Shown: one piece after another, positions 7,096 to 16,688 of the stretch
How positions within the stretch are numbered: position 1 is the first letter of the stretch
Layout of the letters: every line of letters starts with the position of its first letter
NCBI RefSeq assembly: GCF_004328645.1
Contig: NZ_CP031395.1
Coordinates: 1,513,501 to 1,577,500 of the forward strand
Source of the DNA: Hylemonella gracilis
Lineage (GTDB): Bacteria > Pseudomonadota > Gammaproteobacteria > Burkholderiales > Burkholderiaceae_C
Length of the DNA stretch: 64,000 nt
Reading direction: 5' to 3'
Notes under the pieces: generated by a model
The model's database searches: none
Told to the model about the DNA's origin: nothing
What the model saw: only the letters and a program-made list of their open reading frames with translations
Translations under genes and position numbers: made by a program

Positions 7096-9297
7096 TTAGG
7101 TGTGTGCGCTGCCGGCGCCCAGCGCCGGGCCGCCGATGCCGAACGTCTCGGCGAATTCCGGGGCCGAAACCGGCCGGCCGAACAGGTAACCCTGCCCCTC
7201 TTCGCAGCCGAAATTTTGCAAGCGCAGGCGCTGGGGCGCTTTTTCAATGCCTTCGGCGATCGTTTCCAGGCCGAAGCTGCGCGCCATGTCGAGAATGGCC
7301 CGTACCACCGAGGCATCCCGTTCTGATTCGATCAGGCTTTGCACGAAGGAGCGGTCGATCTTGATGCGGTTCAGCGGATAGCTCTTGAGCAGGCTGAGCG
7401 AGGCGTAGCCGGTTCCGAAATCGTCGAAGGCGATGCCGACGCCCAGGGCCCGCAGGCGCCGCAGCGTGTCAAGCACGAGCGCATCGTTGTTGAGCACGAT
7501 GTTTTCGGTGATTTCCAGCTCAAGCGCCTGCGGCGGCAGGCCATGCCGCTGCAGCGCCGCCGTGACCTGTGCGGGCAGGTCGTCTACGCGAAACTGCGCG
7601 CCGAACAGGTTGACGCCGATGCGGAAGTTCTGGGCGCCGTTTCTGCGCCAGAGCGCTGCCTGGGCACAGGCTTCGTCCAGCACCCAGAAGCCGACGACCG
7701 CCGCCAGCGGCCCGCCTTCCAGCGCGGGCAGGAAGGCGGCAGGAGACAGGAGCCCGCGCTGAGGGTGGCGCCATCGGATGAGTGCCTCCGCGCCGGCCAG
7801 CGCACCGTTGTCCAGGCGGATCTGAGGTTGGTAGAACAGCACGAACTCGCCCTCGTCGACCGCGCGGTGCAGTTCGATGGCGTAGAGACGGCGTGCCACG
7901 GCTTCCATGCGCAGCGCCGGGACGAAGACGAACGTCTGCCCACGGCCGTGGCGCTTGGCCTGGAACAGGGCGAGGTCGGCGTTGCCGATCAGTTCCAGCG
8001 CTTCCTTGGCATGGACGGGCGCAAGCGCCACGCCGCAACTGGCCGCCACGCGCACCTGGTGCCCGTTGACGACGACCGGATCGGTGATGCGCGCGATGGC
8101 GGCGCGGGCGCAGGCCGACGCCTGTTCCGGGCTCGTCATGCCGGGCAGCAGCAGCGCGAATTCGTCGCCACCGATGCGTGCCACCGTGGCCGGCTGAGGA
8201 GCGGACTGTTCGAGGCGACGGGCGATCTCTCGCAACAGGGCATCGCCCACTTCGTGGCCCAGGGTGTCGTTGACGTCCTTGAAGCCGTCGAGGTCGATCA
8301 TCAGCACCGCCGCAGCGCCAGCGCGTGCCAGCGTTTCCTCGGTGCGCCGGTACAGGCAGGCGCGGTTGGCCAGGCCTGTGAGGACATCGGTGTTGGCTTG
8401 CCGCCGCAGTTCCTCCTCCCCGCGCTGGCGCTCGGTGATGTCCTGCAGATGGGCATTGAGCGTCAGGCGTCCGTTCTCGCGCCAGCAGAACACCGACAGG
8501 CCGAGCAGGAATTCGCTGCCGTCCTTGCGCATGCCGTGCATGCCGCCGGGAACGGCGAGCCCGTCCACCGAGCCCGCCGCGGCGACCCGCGCGATCAACT
8601 CGCGCACGGTGGTCTGGTGGCGTTCGCTGACCAGTGTCTCGACCTGGCGGCCTGTGCCTTCGTCCGGGTCATAGCCGTGCAGGGTGGCCGCGGCATCGTT
8701 CCAGGCCACGATGCGGCCCTGCTCGTCGAACCAGACGACCGCAGTGGGTGAGTTCCTGGCGTATTCCTCGAACGAGTGCCTCGATTGTTCGGTCGACAGC
8801 TCGAGGCGGCGCAGCTCAAGCCGGTCGGCGGCCATCTTGGCGAGTTCACGCAGGCGGGCGCGGTCTTCGGGCGAGAAGTCATGGCGCGGCCGGCTGTCGA
8901 TGAGGCACAGCGCGCCCAGGGCATGCCCTGAGGGCGAGCGCAAGGGGACGCCGGCGTAGAAGCGCAGGCCGGCCGGGCCGGTGACCAGTGGATTGTCGTG
9001 GAAGCGCTCGTCCCGTGTCGCGTCGGGCACCACCATCACCTCGTCCTGGGTGATGGCGTGCGCGCAGAAGGAGGCGTCGCGGCTCATGTCGACCTCGCCG
9101 TCCAGGCCGGTGCTGGCCGCGAAGAAGACATGGTCGCTGCCGATCATGTTCACCGCGGACACAGGCATGTCGAACATTCGCGCGGCGATCCGGACCACCG
9201 GTTCCAGACTGGGCAGGGGGTGGTCGCCGCGCAAACCGTATTCGGACAGGGCCTTGAGCCGCTCCTGTTCCGTCTCCAGTACGGGTGGGCATTTCAT
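7096..9297 (-). CDS. GAF-PAS-GGDEF-EAL cyclic-di-GMP protein
   Basis: The roughly 733-residue soluble protein has, in order, a GAF domain (about 20-165), a PAS domain with PAC tail (about 180-295), a GGDEF domain with intact IGGDEF, and an EAL domain. The EAL core is present: AEALIRW, LEITENIVL, DDFGTGYASLS and KIDRSFV; the usual EGVET motif reads EGIEK. No RxxD inhibitory site precedes GGDEF. Both synthesis and breakdown of cyclic-di-GMP are possible, with sensing through GAF and PAS. ATG at 9297 is chosen; a GTG at 9312 would add five residues. It is convergent with the LysR gene, 25 bases away. Confidence 0.92.
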   Translation of the reverse strand: MKCPPVLETEQERLKALSEYGLRGDHPLPSLEPVVRIAARMFDMPVSAVNMIGSDHVFFAASTGLDGEVDMSRDASFCAHAITQDEVMVVPDATRDERFHDNPLVTGPAGLRFYAGVPLRSPSGHALGALCLIDSRPRHDFSPEDRARLRELAKMAADRLELRRLELSTEQSRHSFEEYARNSPTAVVWFDEQGRIVAWNDAAATLHGYDPDEGTGRQVETLVSERHQTTVRELIARVAAAGSVDGLAVPGGMHGMRKDGSEFLLGLSVFCWRENGRLTLNAHLQDITERQRGEEELRRQANTDVLTGLANRACLYRRTEETLARAGAAAVLMIDLDGFKDVNDTLGHEVGDALLREIARRLEQSAPQPATVARIGGDEFALLLPGMTSPEQASACARAAIARITDPVVVNGHQVRVAASCGVALAPVHAKEALELIGNADLALFQAKRHGRGQTFVFVPALRMEAVARRLYAIELHRAVDEGEFVLFYQPQIRLDNGALAGAEALIRWRHPQRGLLSPAAFLPALEGGPLAAVVGFWVLDEACAQAALWRRNGAQNFRIGVNLFGAQFRVDDLPAQVTAALQRHGLPPQALELEITENIVLNNDALVLDTLRRLRALGVGIAFDDFGTGYASLSLLKSYPLNRIKIDRSFVQSLIESERDASVVRAILDMARSFGLETIAEGIEKAPQRLRLQNFGCEEGQGYLFGRPVSAPEFAETFGIGGPALGAGSAHT

Positions 9298-9507
9298 GGC
9301 CTTATCGTCCACCGTTGAAGCCCGTCAGCCAAGGGAGCGCCAGGAATATAAATGCGTCCGGCGTGATAAATATGCCCGGCGCAGGCCTCCCTGTGACGCC
9401 AGTGACAATGGCCCCGATTCTGGCAACTGCGGGCTCAAAGCGCACGATGCCGGGTCGTTTCATGGGCAGTGACACTCGGCATGCGGCTGGCCCCGCTGCC
9501 AGATTCT

Positions 9508-9513
9508 TACAAT
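9508..9513 (+). promoter_or_regulatory. dcd: Possible -10 box of dcd
   Basis: TACAAT stands 25 bases upstream of the dcd start in the 240-base divergent gap, and is a fair -10 hexamer. No convincing -35 box is seen at the right distance. The rest of the gap (9298-9507) shows nothing I can name. Confidence 0.35.
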
Positions 9514-9537
9514 CTCCCGTATTCCCGGGAAAAACAC

Positions 9538-10107
9538 ATGAGCATCAAGAGCGACAAATGGATCCGCCGCATGGCCGAGCAGACCGGCATGATCGAGCCC
9601 TTCGAACCGGGGCAGGTGCGCTACGCGGCGGACGGCCACAAGATCGTCAGTTACGGCACCAGCAGCTACGGGTATGACATCCGTTGCGCGCGCGAGTTCA
9701 AGGTGTTCACCAACATCCACAGCACCGTGGTCGACCCGAAGAACTTCGACGAGAAGAGCTTCGTGGACATCGAGAGCGACGTCTGCATCATCCCGCCCAA
9801 CAGCTTCGCGCTGGCGCGCACGGTCGAGTATTTCCGCATCCCGCGCAATGTGCTGACCATCTGCCTGGGCAAGAGCACCTACGCGCGCTGCGGCATCATC
9901 GTCAACGTCACGCCCTTCGAGCCCGAGTGGGAGGGTTACGTGACACTGGAGTTCAGCAACACCACGCCGCTGCCGGCCAAGATCTACGCGGGCGAGGGCT
10001 GCGCCCAGGTGCTGTTCTTCGAGAGCGACGAAGTCTGCGAGACCAGTTACAAGGACCGCGGCGGCAAGTACCAGGGGCAAAGCGGCGTCACCTTGCCTAA
10101 AACCTGA
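9538..10107 (+). CDS. dcd: dCTP deaminase
   Basis: The 189-residue product deaminates dCTP to dUTP, the main source of dUMP for thymidylate in many Gram-negative bacteria. It shows the trimeric dUTPase-like fold motifs [36 protein letters not shown] with the catalytic glutamate in that block, and the C-terminal [12 protein letters not shown] that closes over the site. Length equals the family norm. ATG at 9538 follows GGGAAA and starts [13 protein letters not shown] as in homologues; an upstream in-frame ATG at 9469 is less likely. Confidence 0.97.
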   Translation: MSIKSDKWIRRMAEQTGMIEPFEPGQVRYAADGHKIVSYGTSSYGYDIRCAREFKVFTNIHSTVVDPKNFDEKSFVDIESDVCIIPPNSFALARTVEYFRIPRNVLTICLGKSTYARCGIIVNVTPFEPEWEGYVTLEFSNTTPLPAKIYAGEGCAQVLFFESDEVCETSYKDRGGKYQGQSGVTLPKT

Positions 10108-10120
10108 TTGCCCAAAACCT

Positions 10121-10170
10121 GATGCCTCAGGGCCGGCGCTGCGCGACCTTACCTGAAAACCTGAGGCGTC
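10121..10170 (+). repeat. Long inverted repeat after dcd
   Basis: GATGCCTCAG (10121-10130) faces CTGAGGCGTC (10161-10170), 9 of 10 Watson-Crick plus one G-T pair, with a 30-base loop. AAAACCTGA occurs three times nearby (10099, 10113 and 10155), the first overlapping the dcd stop. No T-run follows, so it is not a classical terminator. Confidence 0.45.
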
Positions 10171-10220
10171 ATGCGAGTCGAGGGAACCTCGGACTCGCTG
10201 AGACCAGGGACTGGGTGCAC

Positions 10221-11435
10221 ATGATCGCGTTCCGGCGCCAGTCTTCCTGGAATGGCCCCATGCAGCTCGCTGAACCCGCGCATTTCAGCCCTGTCGTCGC
10301 GGGCTTGCGGTTTTCCGAGCTCACGGACGACTTGAACTTCAAGCGCGACTTCAAGCTGGTGGGTGACAGCCTGGGCATGTGGTGCAGCTTCGTGCTGCAG
10401 CACACGGGGCTCAAGGCCGGCCTTGTCGAACGCTTCCGCAGCGTGATCTACATCTTTCGCGAAGGTCGCGAGATCTCGCAGGACCTGATCCAGACCCGGT
10501 GTTCGCGTGGTGCCGACATCGCGCGCCAGCTGCGTTTTCCCGAACCGGTGGCCCTGGGCATTTACAGCCTGGACGAACACTGGAATGGCGGTGGTCGGCC
10601 CGACCATCTGCAGGGGGAGGCCATCCCGGTGTATGCGCGCATTGCGTTGTTGGCGCAGGTCAGCGATGTGTTTCACACCGCGGGCGGGCGTGAGGCCGCG
10701 CTGCAGGAGGTACGGCTGCGCTCGGGCCAGTGGTTCGACCCGGCGCTGGTGCGCGCCTTCGAGCAGGTGGCGCAGGACCGTGATTTCTGGACCCAACTGA
10801 GTGCGCCGGAACTGATCCAGTCCGTGCTTGCGCTTGAACCGGGGCGCTATGTGGTGCCGCTGGACGAGGATTATCTGGACGACATCGGGGTTGCCTTCGG
10901 TCAGATCGTGGACTCCAAGAGCCCGTACACCAGTGGACACAGCGCGCGCGTTGCGCTCTACACCGACCTGATTGGCGAGACCATGGGGTTCAGCGTCGAG
11001 CGGCGTCGCTGGCTCAAGCGCGGCGCGCTGCTGCACGATGTGGGCAAGCTCGGCGTGAGCAACAGCGTGCTCGACAAGGCAGGCACGCTCAACAGCGAGG
11101 AGTGGGAGGCCGTCCGCCTGCACGCCGAATTGACCGAATCCATCCTCTCGCGCATCACCGCCTTCCACGAACTGGCCAGGGTGGCTGGCGCGCACCACGA
11201 GCGCCTGGATGGCAAAGGCTATCCGCGTGGTTTGGGCGCCGAAGCCACTACCATGGAAACACGCATCATCACCACGGCCGACATCTTTGATGCCATCACG
11301 GCCTCGCGTCCCTATCGGGGCCCGACCCCGATCCCGCAAGCTTTGGAGATCATGGACAAAACTGTCGGCACGGCGCTGGACCCCGCGTGTTATGCCGCGC
11401 TTCAGCGTGCCGTGGCCCAGGTGCCACAGGCTTGA
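10221..11435 (+). CDS. HD-GYP cyclic-di-GMP phosphodiesterase with degenerate first domain
   Basis: The 404-residue protein carries a full HD-GYP domain in its C-terminal half: HSARVALYTDLIGE, GALLHDVGKLGV with the HD pair, and HHERLDGKGYP. The N-terminal half looks like a decayed copy: SLDEHWNGGGRPDHLQGEAI followed by ARIALLAQVSDVF mirrors the GYP loop and the helix after it, but without the metal ligands. HD-GYP enzymes hydrolyse cyclic-di-GMP to pGpG or GMP. ATG at 10221 follows AGGGA ten bases upstream; a second ATG at 10260 lacks a ribosome site. It is convergent with the membrane GGDEF gene. Confidence 0.9.
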   Translation: MIAFRRQSSWNGPMQLAEPAHFSPVVAGLRFSELTDDLNFKRDFKLVGDSLGMWCSFVLQHTGLKAGLVERFRSVIYIFREGREISQDLIQTRCSRGADIARQLRFPEPVALGIYSLDEHWNGGGRPDHLQGEAIPVYARIALLAQVSDVFHTAGGREAALQEVRLRSGQWFDPALVRAFEQVAQDRDFWTQLSAPELIQSVLALEPGRYVVPLDEDYLDDIGVAFGQIVDSKSPYTSGHSARVALYTDLIGETMGFSVERRRWLKRGALLHDVGKLGVSNSVLDKAGTLNSEEWEAVRLHAELTESILSRITAFHELARVAGAHHERLDGKGYPRGLGAEATTMETRIITTADIFDAITASRPYRGPTPIPQALEIMDKTVGTALDPACYAALQRAVAQVPQA

Positions 11436-11478
11436 CACGCGGCTGGTTCAGCTTTGGCCGGAGTCCGAGCGCCGCTCC

Positions 11479-12789
11479 TCAGACGGTCGCCAGTTCCTCG
11501 ATGGCCACGACCGCGCGGTTGCGGCCCTGGCGCTTGGCTTTGTAGAGCGCCGCGTCGGCGCGCTTGATCAGTTGTTCCATCTGGACCGTGCCGCTGCCCT
11601 TGTAGGACGTCGTGCCCGAGATCTGGCCGGCGCGCAGGGGGTTGTAGGCGGCCACGCCGATGCTCACCGTGATGATGTCGCCCGGGACCGAGGTAGCAGC
11701 ATGCGGGATGCGCTGCGCTTGCACGGCGCCCACGATCTTCCGCGCCAGTTGCTCGGCCCCTGTGGAGTCCGTTTCGGGCAGGATGACGGCGAATTCCTCG
11801 CCACCATAGCGCGCGGCCAGGTCGCCCGGGCGTTGCACGGCGGCACGGAGGACGCGGGCTACGCGTTCCAGGCAACGGTCGCCTTGCGGGTGGCCGTAGT
11901 GGTCGTTGTAGGTCTTGAAGTGGTCGATGTCGATCATCAGCAGGGCCAGCGGCTGTCCGCGCCGCGTGGCGCGCGCCCACTCGGTGGACAGCGTCTCATT
12001 GAACTTGCGGCGGTTGGGCAGATCGGTCAGGGCGTCGGTCTCGCTGATCCAGCGCAACTGCTCCATGCTTTTTTCCAGCGCGGTGGAGCGCGCCCTGAGT
12101 TCCGCGTTCAGCGCCGCGGTGTGCATGTTCATGAAGGCCGCGAACAAGCCGACATGCGCCGCCACCATGCCCAGTACCTGCAAGGCCAGGACGCCATAGA
12201 TCAGTTGCTCGAAGACCAGGAAGAGTTCGGTGAAGTTTTGCGCGAGCACGACCTGCGTGACCATCAACACGATCAGCAGCGACCAGAAGATCACCGGGTC
12301 ACGGCGGCTGCGGCCGAACTTGTTGATCTGCTTGGTCTGGTAGCGGTTTCGCGCCAGCGCGATCAGACCGAAGGCCGCGACCAGACCAAGCAGCGCCGAA
12401 TGGACCTGGACCACCCGGTCGGCGTCGGAGCGGGCCAGCCAAAGGGCCAGGGGTTCGATGGCGGTGAGGGTGAAAGGCCAGCTCCAGCGCAGGGCATCGC
12501 GCATGTGGCCATGCAACTCCTGCTGGCGCAGGACGGCACATTGCCCGGCATGCAGCAAGGCCAATCCCAGCGTGACCAGGGTGGCGCTGCCGACGATGAC
12601 AGGCAGCGGCGCCAGGGGTGTGTGACGCAGGTTGACGAGCAGGAAACCCGCGGCGCTGAGGCCGAAGCCCAGCCCCCATAGCAGCAAGTAGGGCTGTTTT
12701 TCGCGGCGCCAAAGCAGGTAGAGGCTGATGCCTTGCATCAGGTCGATGACGCCAAAGAAGAAGTATTGCGTGTAGAGATCCAGGTTCAA
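11479..12789 (-). CDS. Membrane-bound diguanylate cyclase
   Basis: About 436 residues: an N-terminal region with six or seven hydrophobic segments (about 1-215), a short coiled stretch, and a C-terminal GGDEF domain. The active site reads YGGEEFAVILPETD, and RPGD five residues before it fits the RxxD inhibitory site, so product feedback is likely. The enzyme makes cyclic-di-GMP at the inner membrane. No ATG lies near the first helix: I chose TTG at 12789, ten bases after GGGAG; GTG at 12819 is an alternative. Upstream frame continues antisense through the helicase gene and is not coding. Confidence 0.85.
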   Translation of the reverse strand: MNLDLYTQYFFFGVIDLMQGISLYLLWRREKQPYLLLWGLGFGLSAAGFLLVNLRHTPLAPLPVIVGSATLVTLGLALLHAGQCAVLRQQELHGHMRDALRWSWPFTLTAIEPLALWLARSDADRVVQVHSALLGLVAAFGLIALARNRYQTKQINKFGRSRRDPVIFWSLLIVLMVTQVVLAQNFTELFLVFEQLIYGVLALQVLGMVAAHVGLFAAFMNMHTAALNAELRARSTALEKSMEQLRWISETDALTDLPNRRKFNETLSTEWARATRRGQPLALLMIDIDHFKTYNDHYGHPQGDRCLERVARVLRAAVQRPGDLAARYGGEEFAVILPETDSTGAEQLARKIVGAVQAQRIPHAATSVPGDIITVSIGVAAYNPLRAGQISGTTSYKGSGTVQMEQLIKRADAALYKAKRQGRNRAVVAIEELATV

Positions 12790-12906
12790 GATGGACGGGC
12801 TCCCGTGCTGCGCCGCCACTGTAACGGTGGGGCATATTCCTGTCGATACGGCGCATCCACCGGTCCGTTCGGGCAGGATCGGCCTGATAGGGGATAATTG
12901 AGGGCA

Positions 12907-14448
12907 ATGAATGACGAAATTCGTGCTGAATCCCCCGAGCTCGCATCTCCGGCCCCCAAGCGCTACGCTGACTTGACCCTGGCCGAGCCGCTCAAGCGCG
13001 CCGTGGCCGACATGGGCTATGAAACCATGACGCCCATCCAGGCCCAGGCCATCCCCGTGGTGCTGGCGGGCCAGGACGTGATGGGCGCGGCCCAGACGGG
13101 CACCGGCAAGACGGCGGCTTTCTCCCTGCCCCTGCTGCAACGCCTGCTCAAGCACGAAAACGCCTCGACCTCCCCGGCCCGCCACCCGGTGCGCGCCCTG
13201 GTGCTGTTGCCCACGCGCGAACTGGCCGACCAGGTGGCGCAGCAGGTCAAGATGTACGCCAAGTACACCCATCTGCGCAGTGCCGTGGTCTTCGGTGGCA
13301 TGGACATGAAGCCCCAGACCCTCGAACTCAAGAAGGGCGTGGAAGTGCTGGTGGCCACCCCGGGCCGCCTGTTGGACCACATCGAGGCCAAGAACGCGGT
13401 GCTCAACCAGGTCGAGTACGTGGTGCTGGACGAGGCCGACCGCATGCTGGACATCGGCTTCCTGCCTGACCTGCAGCGCATCCTCAGCCACTTGCCCAAG
13501 CAGCGCACCACGCTGCTGTTCAGCGCGACCTTCTCGCCCGAGATCAAACGCCTGGCCTCGAGCTATCTGCAGAACCCCATCACCATCGAGGTTGCGCGTT
13601 CCAATGCGACGGCCGCGACGGTGGAGCAGCATTTCTACAGCGTGGGCGAGGACGACAAGCGTCATGCCCTGCGTCAGGTGCTGCGCAACAAGAACCTCAA
13701 GCAGGCCTTTGTCTTCGTCAACAGCAAGCTGGGCTGCGCCCGGCTGGCCCGTGCGCTGGAGCGCGATGGCCTGAAAACCGCGGCCCTGCACGGCGACAAG
13801 AGCCAGGATGAACGCCTGAAGGCGCTGGACGCCTTCAAGAAAGGCGAGGTCGATCTGCTGGTCTGCACCGACGTGGCCGCGCGCGGCCTGGACATCAAGG
13901 ATGTGCCCGCGGTGTTCAACATGGACATCCCCTTCAACGCCGAAGACTACGTGCACCGCATCGGCCGCACGGGCCGTGCGGGCGCCCAAGGCGTGGCGGT
14001 GAGCTTCGTGTCGCCGCGGGACGTGAAGTCGGTGGCCGAGATCGAAAAGCTGATCAAGACCAAGATCGAGATCGAGCCGGTCGAGTTCGACGAGGACCGT
14101 CCGGACATCCGTCGCCAAGGCCGCTTCAACGAAGGGCACCGCCTTTATGAGCGGGAGCCTGGCCGTGAGGACGGGCGCGACGAGAGGGGTGAACGTCCCC
14201 GGGAGCGTGGTCCTGAGCGGAGTGATGGCGGCGCGCCGCGCCGGCGCGATACGCCGCGTCCCGCCTCGCGATCCGCTGTCGCCCAGGCTGACCCATTCTT
14301 CGACCGTCCCTACGAAGTCGCCGCGACCGAGGCGGCGGCCGAGCCCGCGCCCTGGGAAGCGGCGACCAAGCCGGTCACCAACCGTGGCAATCTGTCGACC
14401 AACATCCGCCCCAAGCTCAAATTGGCGGCGCTGTTCAAGCAGTCCTGA
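12907..14448 (+). CDS. rhlE: DEAD-box RNA helicase, RhlE-like
   Basis: The 513-residue protein has all helicase core motifs in order: MTPIQAQAIP (Q motif), AQTGTGKT, PTRELADQ, TPGRLLDH, DEADRMLD, SATF, ARGLDI and HRIGRTGRAG. After the core comes a charged low-complexity tail of about 110 residues rich in Arg, Asp, Glu and Pro, ending in the LSTNIRPKLKLAALFKQS block. ATP-dependent RNA unwinding in ribosome assembly or mRNA decay is the family role. ATG at 12907 follows GAGGG; an in-frame TTG nine bases earlier is less likely. RhlE versus another DEAD-box subgroup rests on general resemblance. Confidence 0.93.
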   Translation: MNDEIRAESPELASPAPKRYADLTLAEPLKRAVADMGYETMTPIQAQAIPVVLAGQDVMGAAQTGTGKTAAFSLPLLQRLLKHENASTSPARHPVRALVLLPTRELADQVAQQVKMYAKYTHLRSAVVFGGMDMKPQTLELKKGVEVLVATPGRLLDHIEAKNAVLNQVEYVVLDEADRMLDIGFLPDLQRILSHLPKQRTTLLFSATFSPEIKRLASSYLQNPITIEVARSNATAATVEQHFYSVGEDDKRHALRQVLRNKNLKQAFVFVNSKLGCARLARALERDGLKTAALHGDKSQDERLKALDAFKKGEVDLLVCTDVAARGLDIKDVPAVFNMDIPFNAEDYVHRIGRTGRAGAQGVAVSFVSPRDVKSVAEIEKLIKTKIEIEPVEFDEDRPDIRRQGRFNEGHRLYEREPGREDGRDERGERPRERGPERSDGGAPRRRDTPRPASRSAVAQADPFFDRPYEVAATEAAAEPAPWEAATKPVTNRGNLSTNIRPKLKLAALFKQS

Positions 14449-14529
14449 GTTTCACGCGAAGCCTGCTGGCCTGTGGGTGAGGGACTGGGGGCCGCGGTTT
14501 CCAGCGTTCCCGCGTCCCCCAAGCGCCTG

Positions 14530-15615
14530 TCACGTCGGCATGCTGGTCCAACCCAGGCCGGGGCTGGGCACCCGCACACCGTCCAATTCCAGCCATTGCG
14601 GCAGCAGCGCGCCTGCCGACTGCGCATCGCGCACAAAGGCGTCCAGCGTGCGCACGCGGGCGGCGGGTACGCCGGCGGTGTGCAAGGCGTCTTCCCATTC
14701 CTGCGCGGTGCGCGTGCGCAAGGCGGCGGCCAGTCGGGCGCGAAAGGCCTCGGGATCGCGCGCGCGGGCGAAACCCTGCCCTTGCGCCAGATCTTCCGTC
14801 GCCTGCTCGGCCGGCCAGCCCAGCACCTCGTAAAGCCGTGCGATCTGCGGCGCCGTGTTGGCACCCACTGCGATCCAGCCATCGCGCGCCTCGAAGTATT
14901 CCGCCGCCGGGCTGCCCGAGTAGCCCTTGTTGCCCACGCGGGCTGGCGCGCCGCCACCGGCCATCGCGTCCACGCTGAAGGGGTACATGAGTTGCAGCGC
15001 CGCGGCCCACATGGACACATCCACATGCCGGCCTTGACCGGTGCGGGCGCGCTCCTGCACGGCAGCGGTGATGGCGAAGGCCGCGAGCACCCCGGTCATC
15101 ACGTCCACGACGGGAAAGCCCGTCTTCACCGGGGGTTCGCCTTCGCTGCCCGCCAGCATGGCCATGCCCGTGAGGGCCTGTATCACGTGGTCATAGGCGC
15201 CACGTTCCGCCCAAGGAGCATGCTGGGTGCCGTAGCCCGAAATGGCGCAGGAGATGAGACGCGGGTTGCGCTCACGCACCGCCGCGTGGCCCAGGCCCAC
15301 GCGTTCCAACACGCCGGGACGGAAGTTGTCCACGAGCACATCGCAATGCTCGGCCAGCGCCAGCGCCTCGGCGCGACCGGCCTCGGTGTGCAGATCGATG
15401 GTGCGGCATTGCTTGCCGGCGTTGAAGGCCGTGAACTGTGTCGCGCCCTGCGCCGCGCCGCGCATCACGTCGCCGCCGGGCGCCTCGACTTTGACCACGA
15501 TCGCGCCCAGCTGAGCCAGATAGAAACTCGCCAGCGGACCGGCGATCACATGGCTGAAGTCGACCACCTGCAGACCCGCGAGGGGCCGCATGACGCAATC
15601 CTGTGTCGTGCTCAT
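14530..15615 (-). CDS. Class III CoA-transferase (CaiB/BaiF family)
   Basis: The 361-residue protein matches family III CoA-transferases: VVDFSHVIAGPLASFYLAQLGA near the N terminus, VKVEAPGGDVMRG, the catalytic aspartate region LVDNFRPGVLERVG, and the AYDHVIQALTGMAMLAG block. Such enzymes move CoA between carboxylic acids. It is some 30-40 residues shorter than usual and lacks the final LGEHT-type segment, ending GLGWTSMPT. The start overlaps the stop of the upstream Bug gene in ATGA, so translation is likely coupled. Pairing with a Bug receptor suggests activation of the imported acid; substrate unknown. Confidence 0.9.
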   Translation of the reverse strand: MSTTQDCVMRPLAGLQVVDFSHVIAGPLASFYLAQLGAIVVKVEAPGGDVMRGAAQGATQFTAFNAGKQCRTIDLHTEAGRAEALALAEHCDVLVDNFRPGVLERVGLGHAAVRERNPRLISCAISGYGTQHAPWAERGAYDHVIQALTGMAMLAGSEGEPPVKTGFPVVDVMTGVLAAFAITAAVQERARTGQGRHVDVSMWAAALQLMYPFSVDAMAGGGAPARVGNKGYSGSPAAEYFEARDGWIAVGANTAPQIARLYEVLGWPAEQATEDLAQGQGFARARDPEAFRARLAAALRTRTAQEWEDALHTAGVPAARVRTLDAFVRDAQSAGALLPQWLELDGVRVPSPGLGWTSMPT

Positions 15616-16634
15616 GTCGTTGACAGGCGGGCCGCCTTGACGATGCGTTCGTACCTGCGTGTCTCCTGCGCCATGAAGTGGCCGAAGTCGGCGGGCGAGG
15701 CGCTCAGCGCCACCAGCACGCCCGCGGCCTCGTGGTCGGCGCGCACGGACGGGTCGTTGTAGACCTTCTGGTAGGCGCGAAACAGCACATCCACCACCTC
15801 GCTCGGGGTGCCCGCGGGCGCCCACACGCCGCTCCAGGACGACAGCGCCAACTCTTCCTTGCCGAGTGCCTCGTGCAACGTGGGCAGTTGCGGAAACTGG
15901 GCCAGGCGCTGGGCGCTTGTGGTGGCCAAGGCGCGCACGCGCCCGTCCAACACCTGCGGAATGGCAGTGGAGGCGATGGGAAAGGCGAACTGCGTGGTTC
16001 CCTGCAGGATGCTGGGAATGATGTCCACGGAACCTTTGTAGGGCACATGCGTGGCCCGCACCTGCATTGCCTGCTCCAGCGCCGCGCCGATCAAGTGCGC
16101 CGCGCTGCCGATGCCTCCCGAGGCGTAGTTGAGCGTCGCCGGCCTGGCGCGGATGGCGGCCACCAGTTCCTGCACCGTTTTCCACGGCGCGTCGGCTGCC
16201 ACCACCAGCAGTGCGGGACTGAAACCCGTGCAAGTGATGGGCGCGAAATCCTGTAGTGGGTCGTATTTCACAGCGGGTTGCATGAGCTTTTGCACGATCT
16301 GGGTCGATGAACCGAGGATCAAGGTGTAGCCGTCGGCCGGCGCGCGTGCCGCGCTCTGCGCGGCCAGAATGCCGCCCGCGCCCACGATGTTCTCCACCAC
16401 CACGCTCTGACCCAGCACCTCGGTGAGCTTGGTGCCCGTCTTGCGGGCCAGCAGATCGGGGCCACCACCGGCCGCGAAGGGCACGATGGTTTTCACGGGG
16501 CGACTTGGAAAGCCTTGGGCCCACGTGGGTCGCCACGCGGTCGACGCGGCCAGCGAGGCGGTGGCGACGAGTAGATGCCGCCGAGACGGACAAAAGGAAG
16601 AGAGCGCGCCGGGATGCGCGTGGGTATCGAACAT
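15612..16634 (-). CDS. Bug-family periplasmic binding protein
   Basis: The 340-residue protein begins with a long signal region (SRRHLLVATASLAASTAWRPTWAQ; export cleavage likely after WAQ). The mature part has FPSRPVKTIVPFAAGGGPDLLAR, SVVVENIVGAGGI and THVPYKGSVDIIPS, the standard Bug blocks. It is expressed first in a two-gene operon with the CoA-transferase (four-base overlap), divergent from a LysR gene over a 97-base gap with palindromes. No membrane transporter partner is nearby. Ligand is probably a carboxylate; unproven. Confidence 0.92.
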   Translation of the reverse strand: MFDTHAHPGALSSFCPSRRHLLVATASLAASTAWRPTWAQGFPSRPVKTIVPFAAGGGPDLLARKTGTKLTEVLGQSVVVENIVGAGGILAAQSAARAPADGYTLILGSSTQIVQKLMQPAVKYDPLQDFAPITCTGFSPALLVVAADAPWKTVQELVAAIRARPATLNYASGGIGSAAHLIGAALEQAMQVRATHVPYKGSVDIIPSILQGTTQFAFPIASTAIPQVLDGRVRALATTSAQRLAQFPQLPTLHEALGKEELALSSWSGVWAPAGTPSEVVDVLFRAYQKVYNDPSVRADHEAAGVLVALSASPADFGHFMAQETRRYERIVKAARLSTT

Positions 16635-16688
16635 GGCTTGTCTCCTGTTATTGGGGCGAGGCGACAGGCAGTCTAGGTCTGTGAGACC

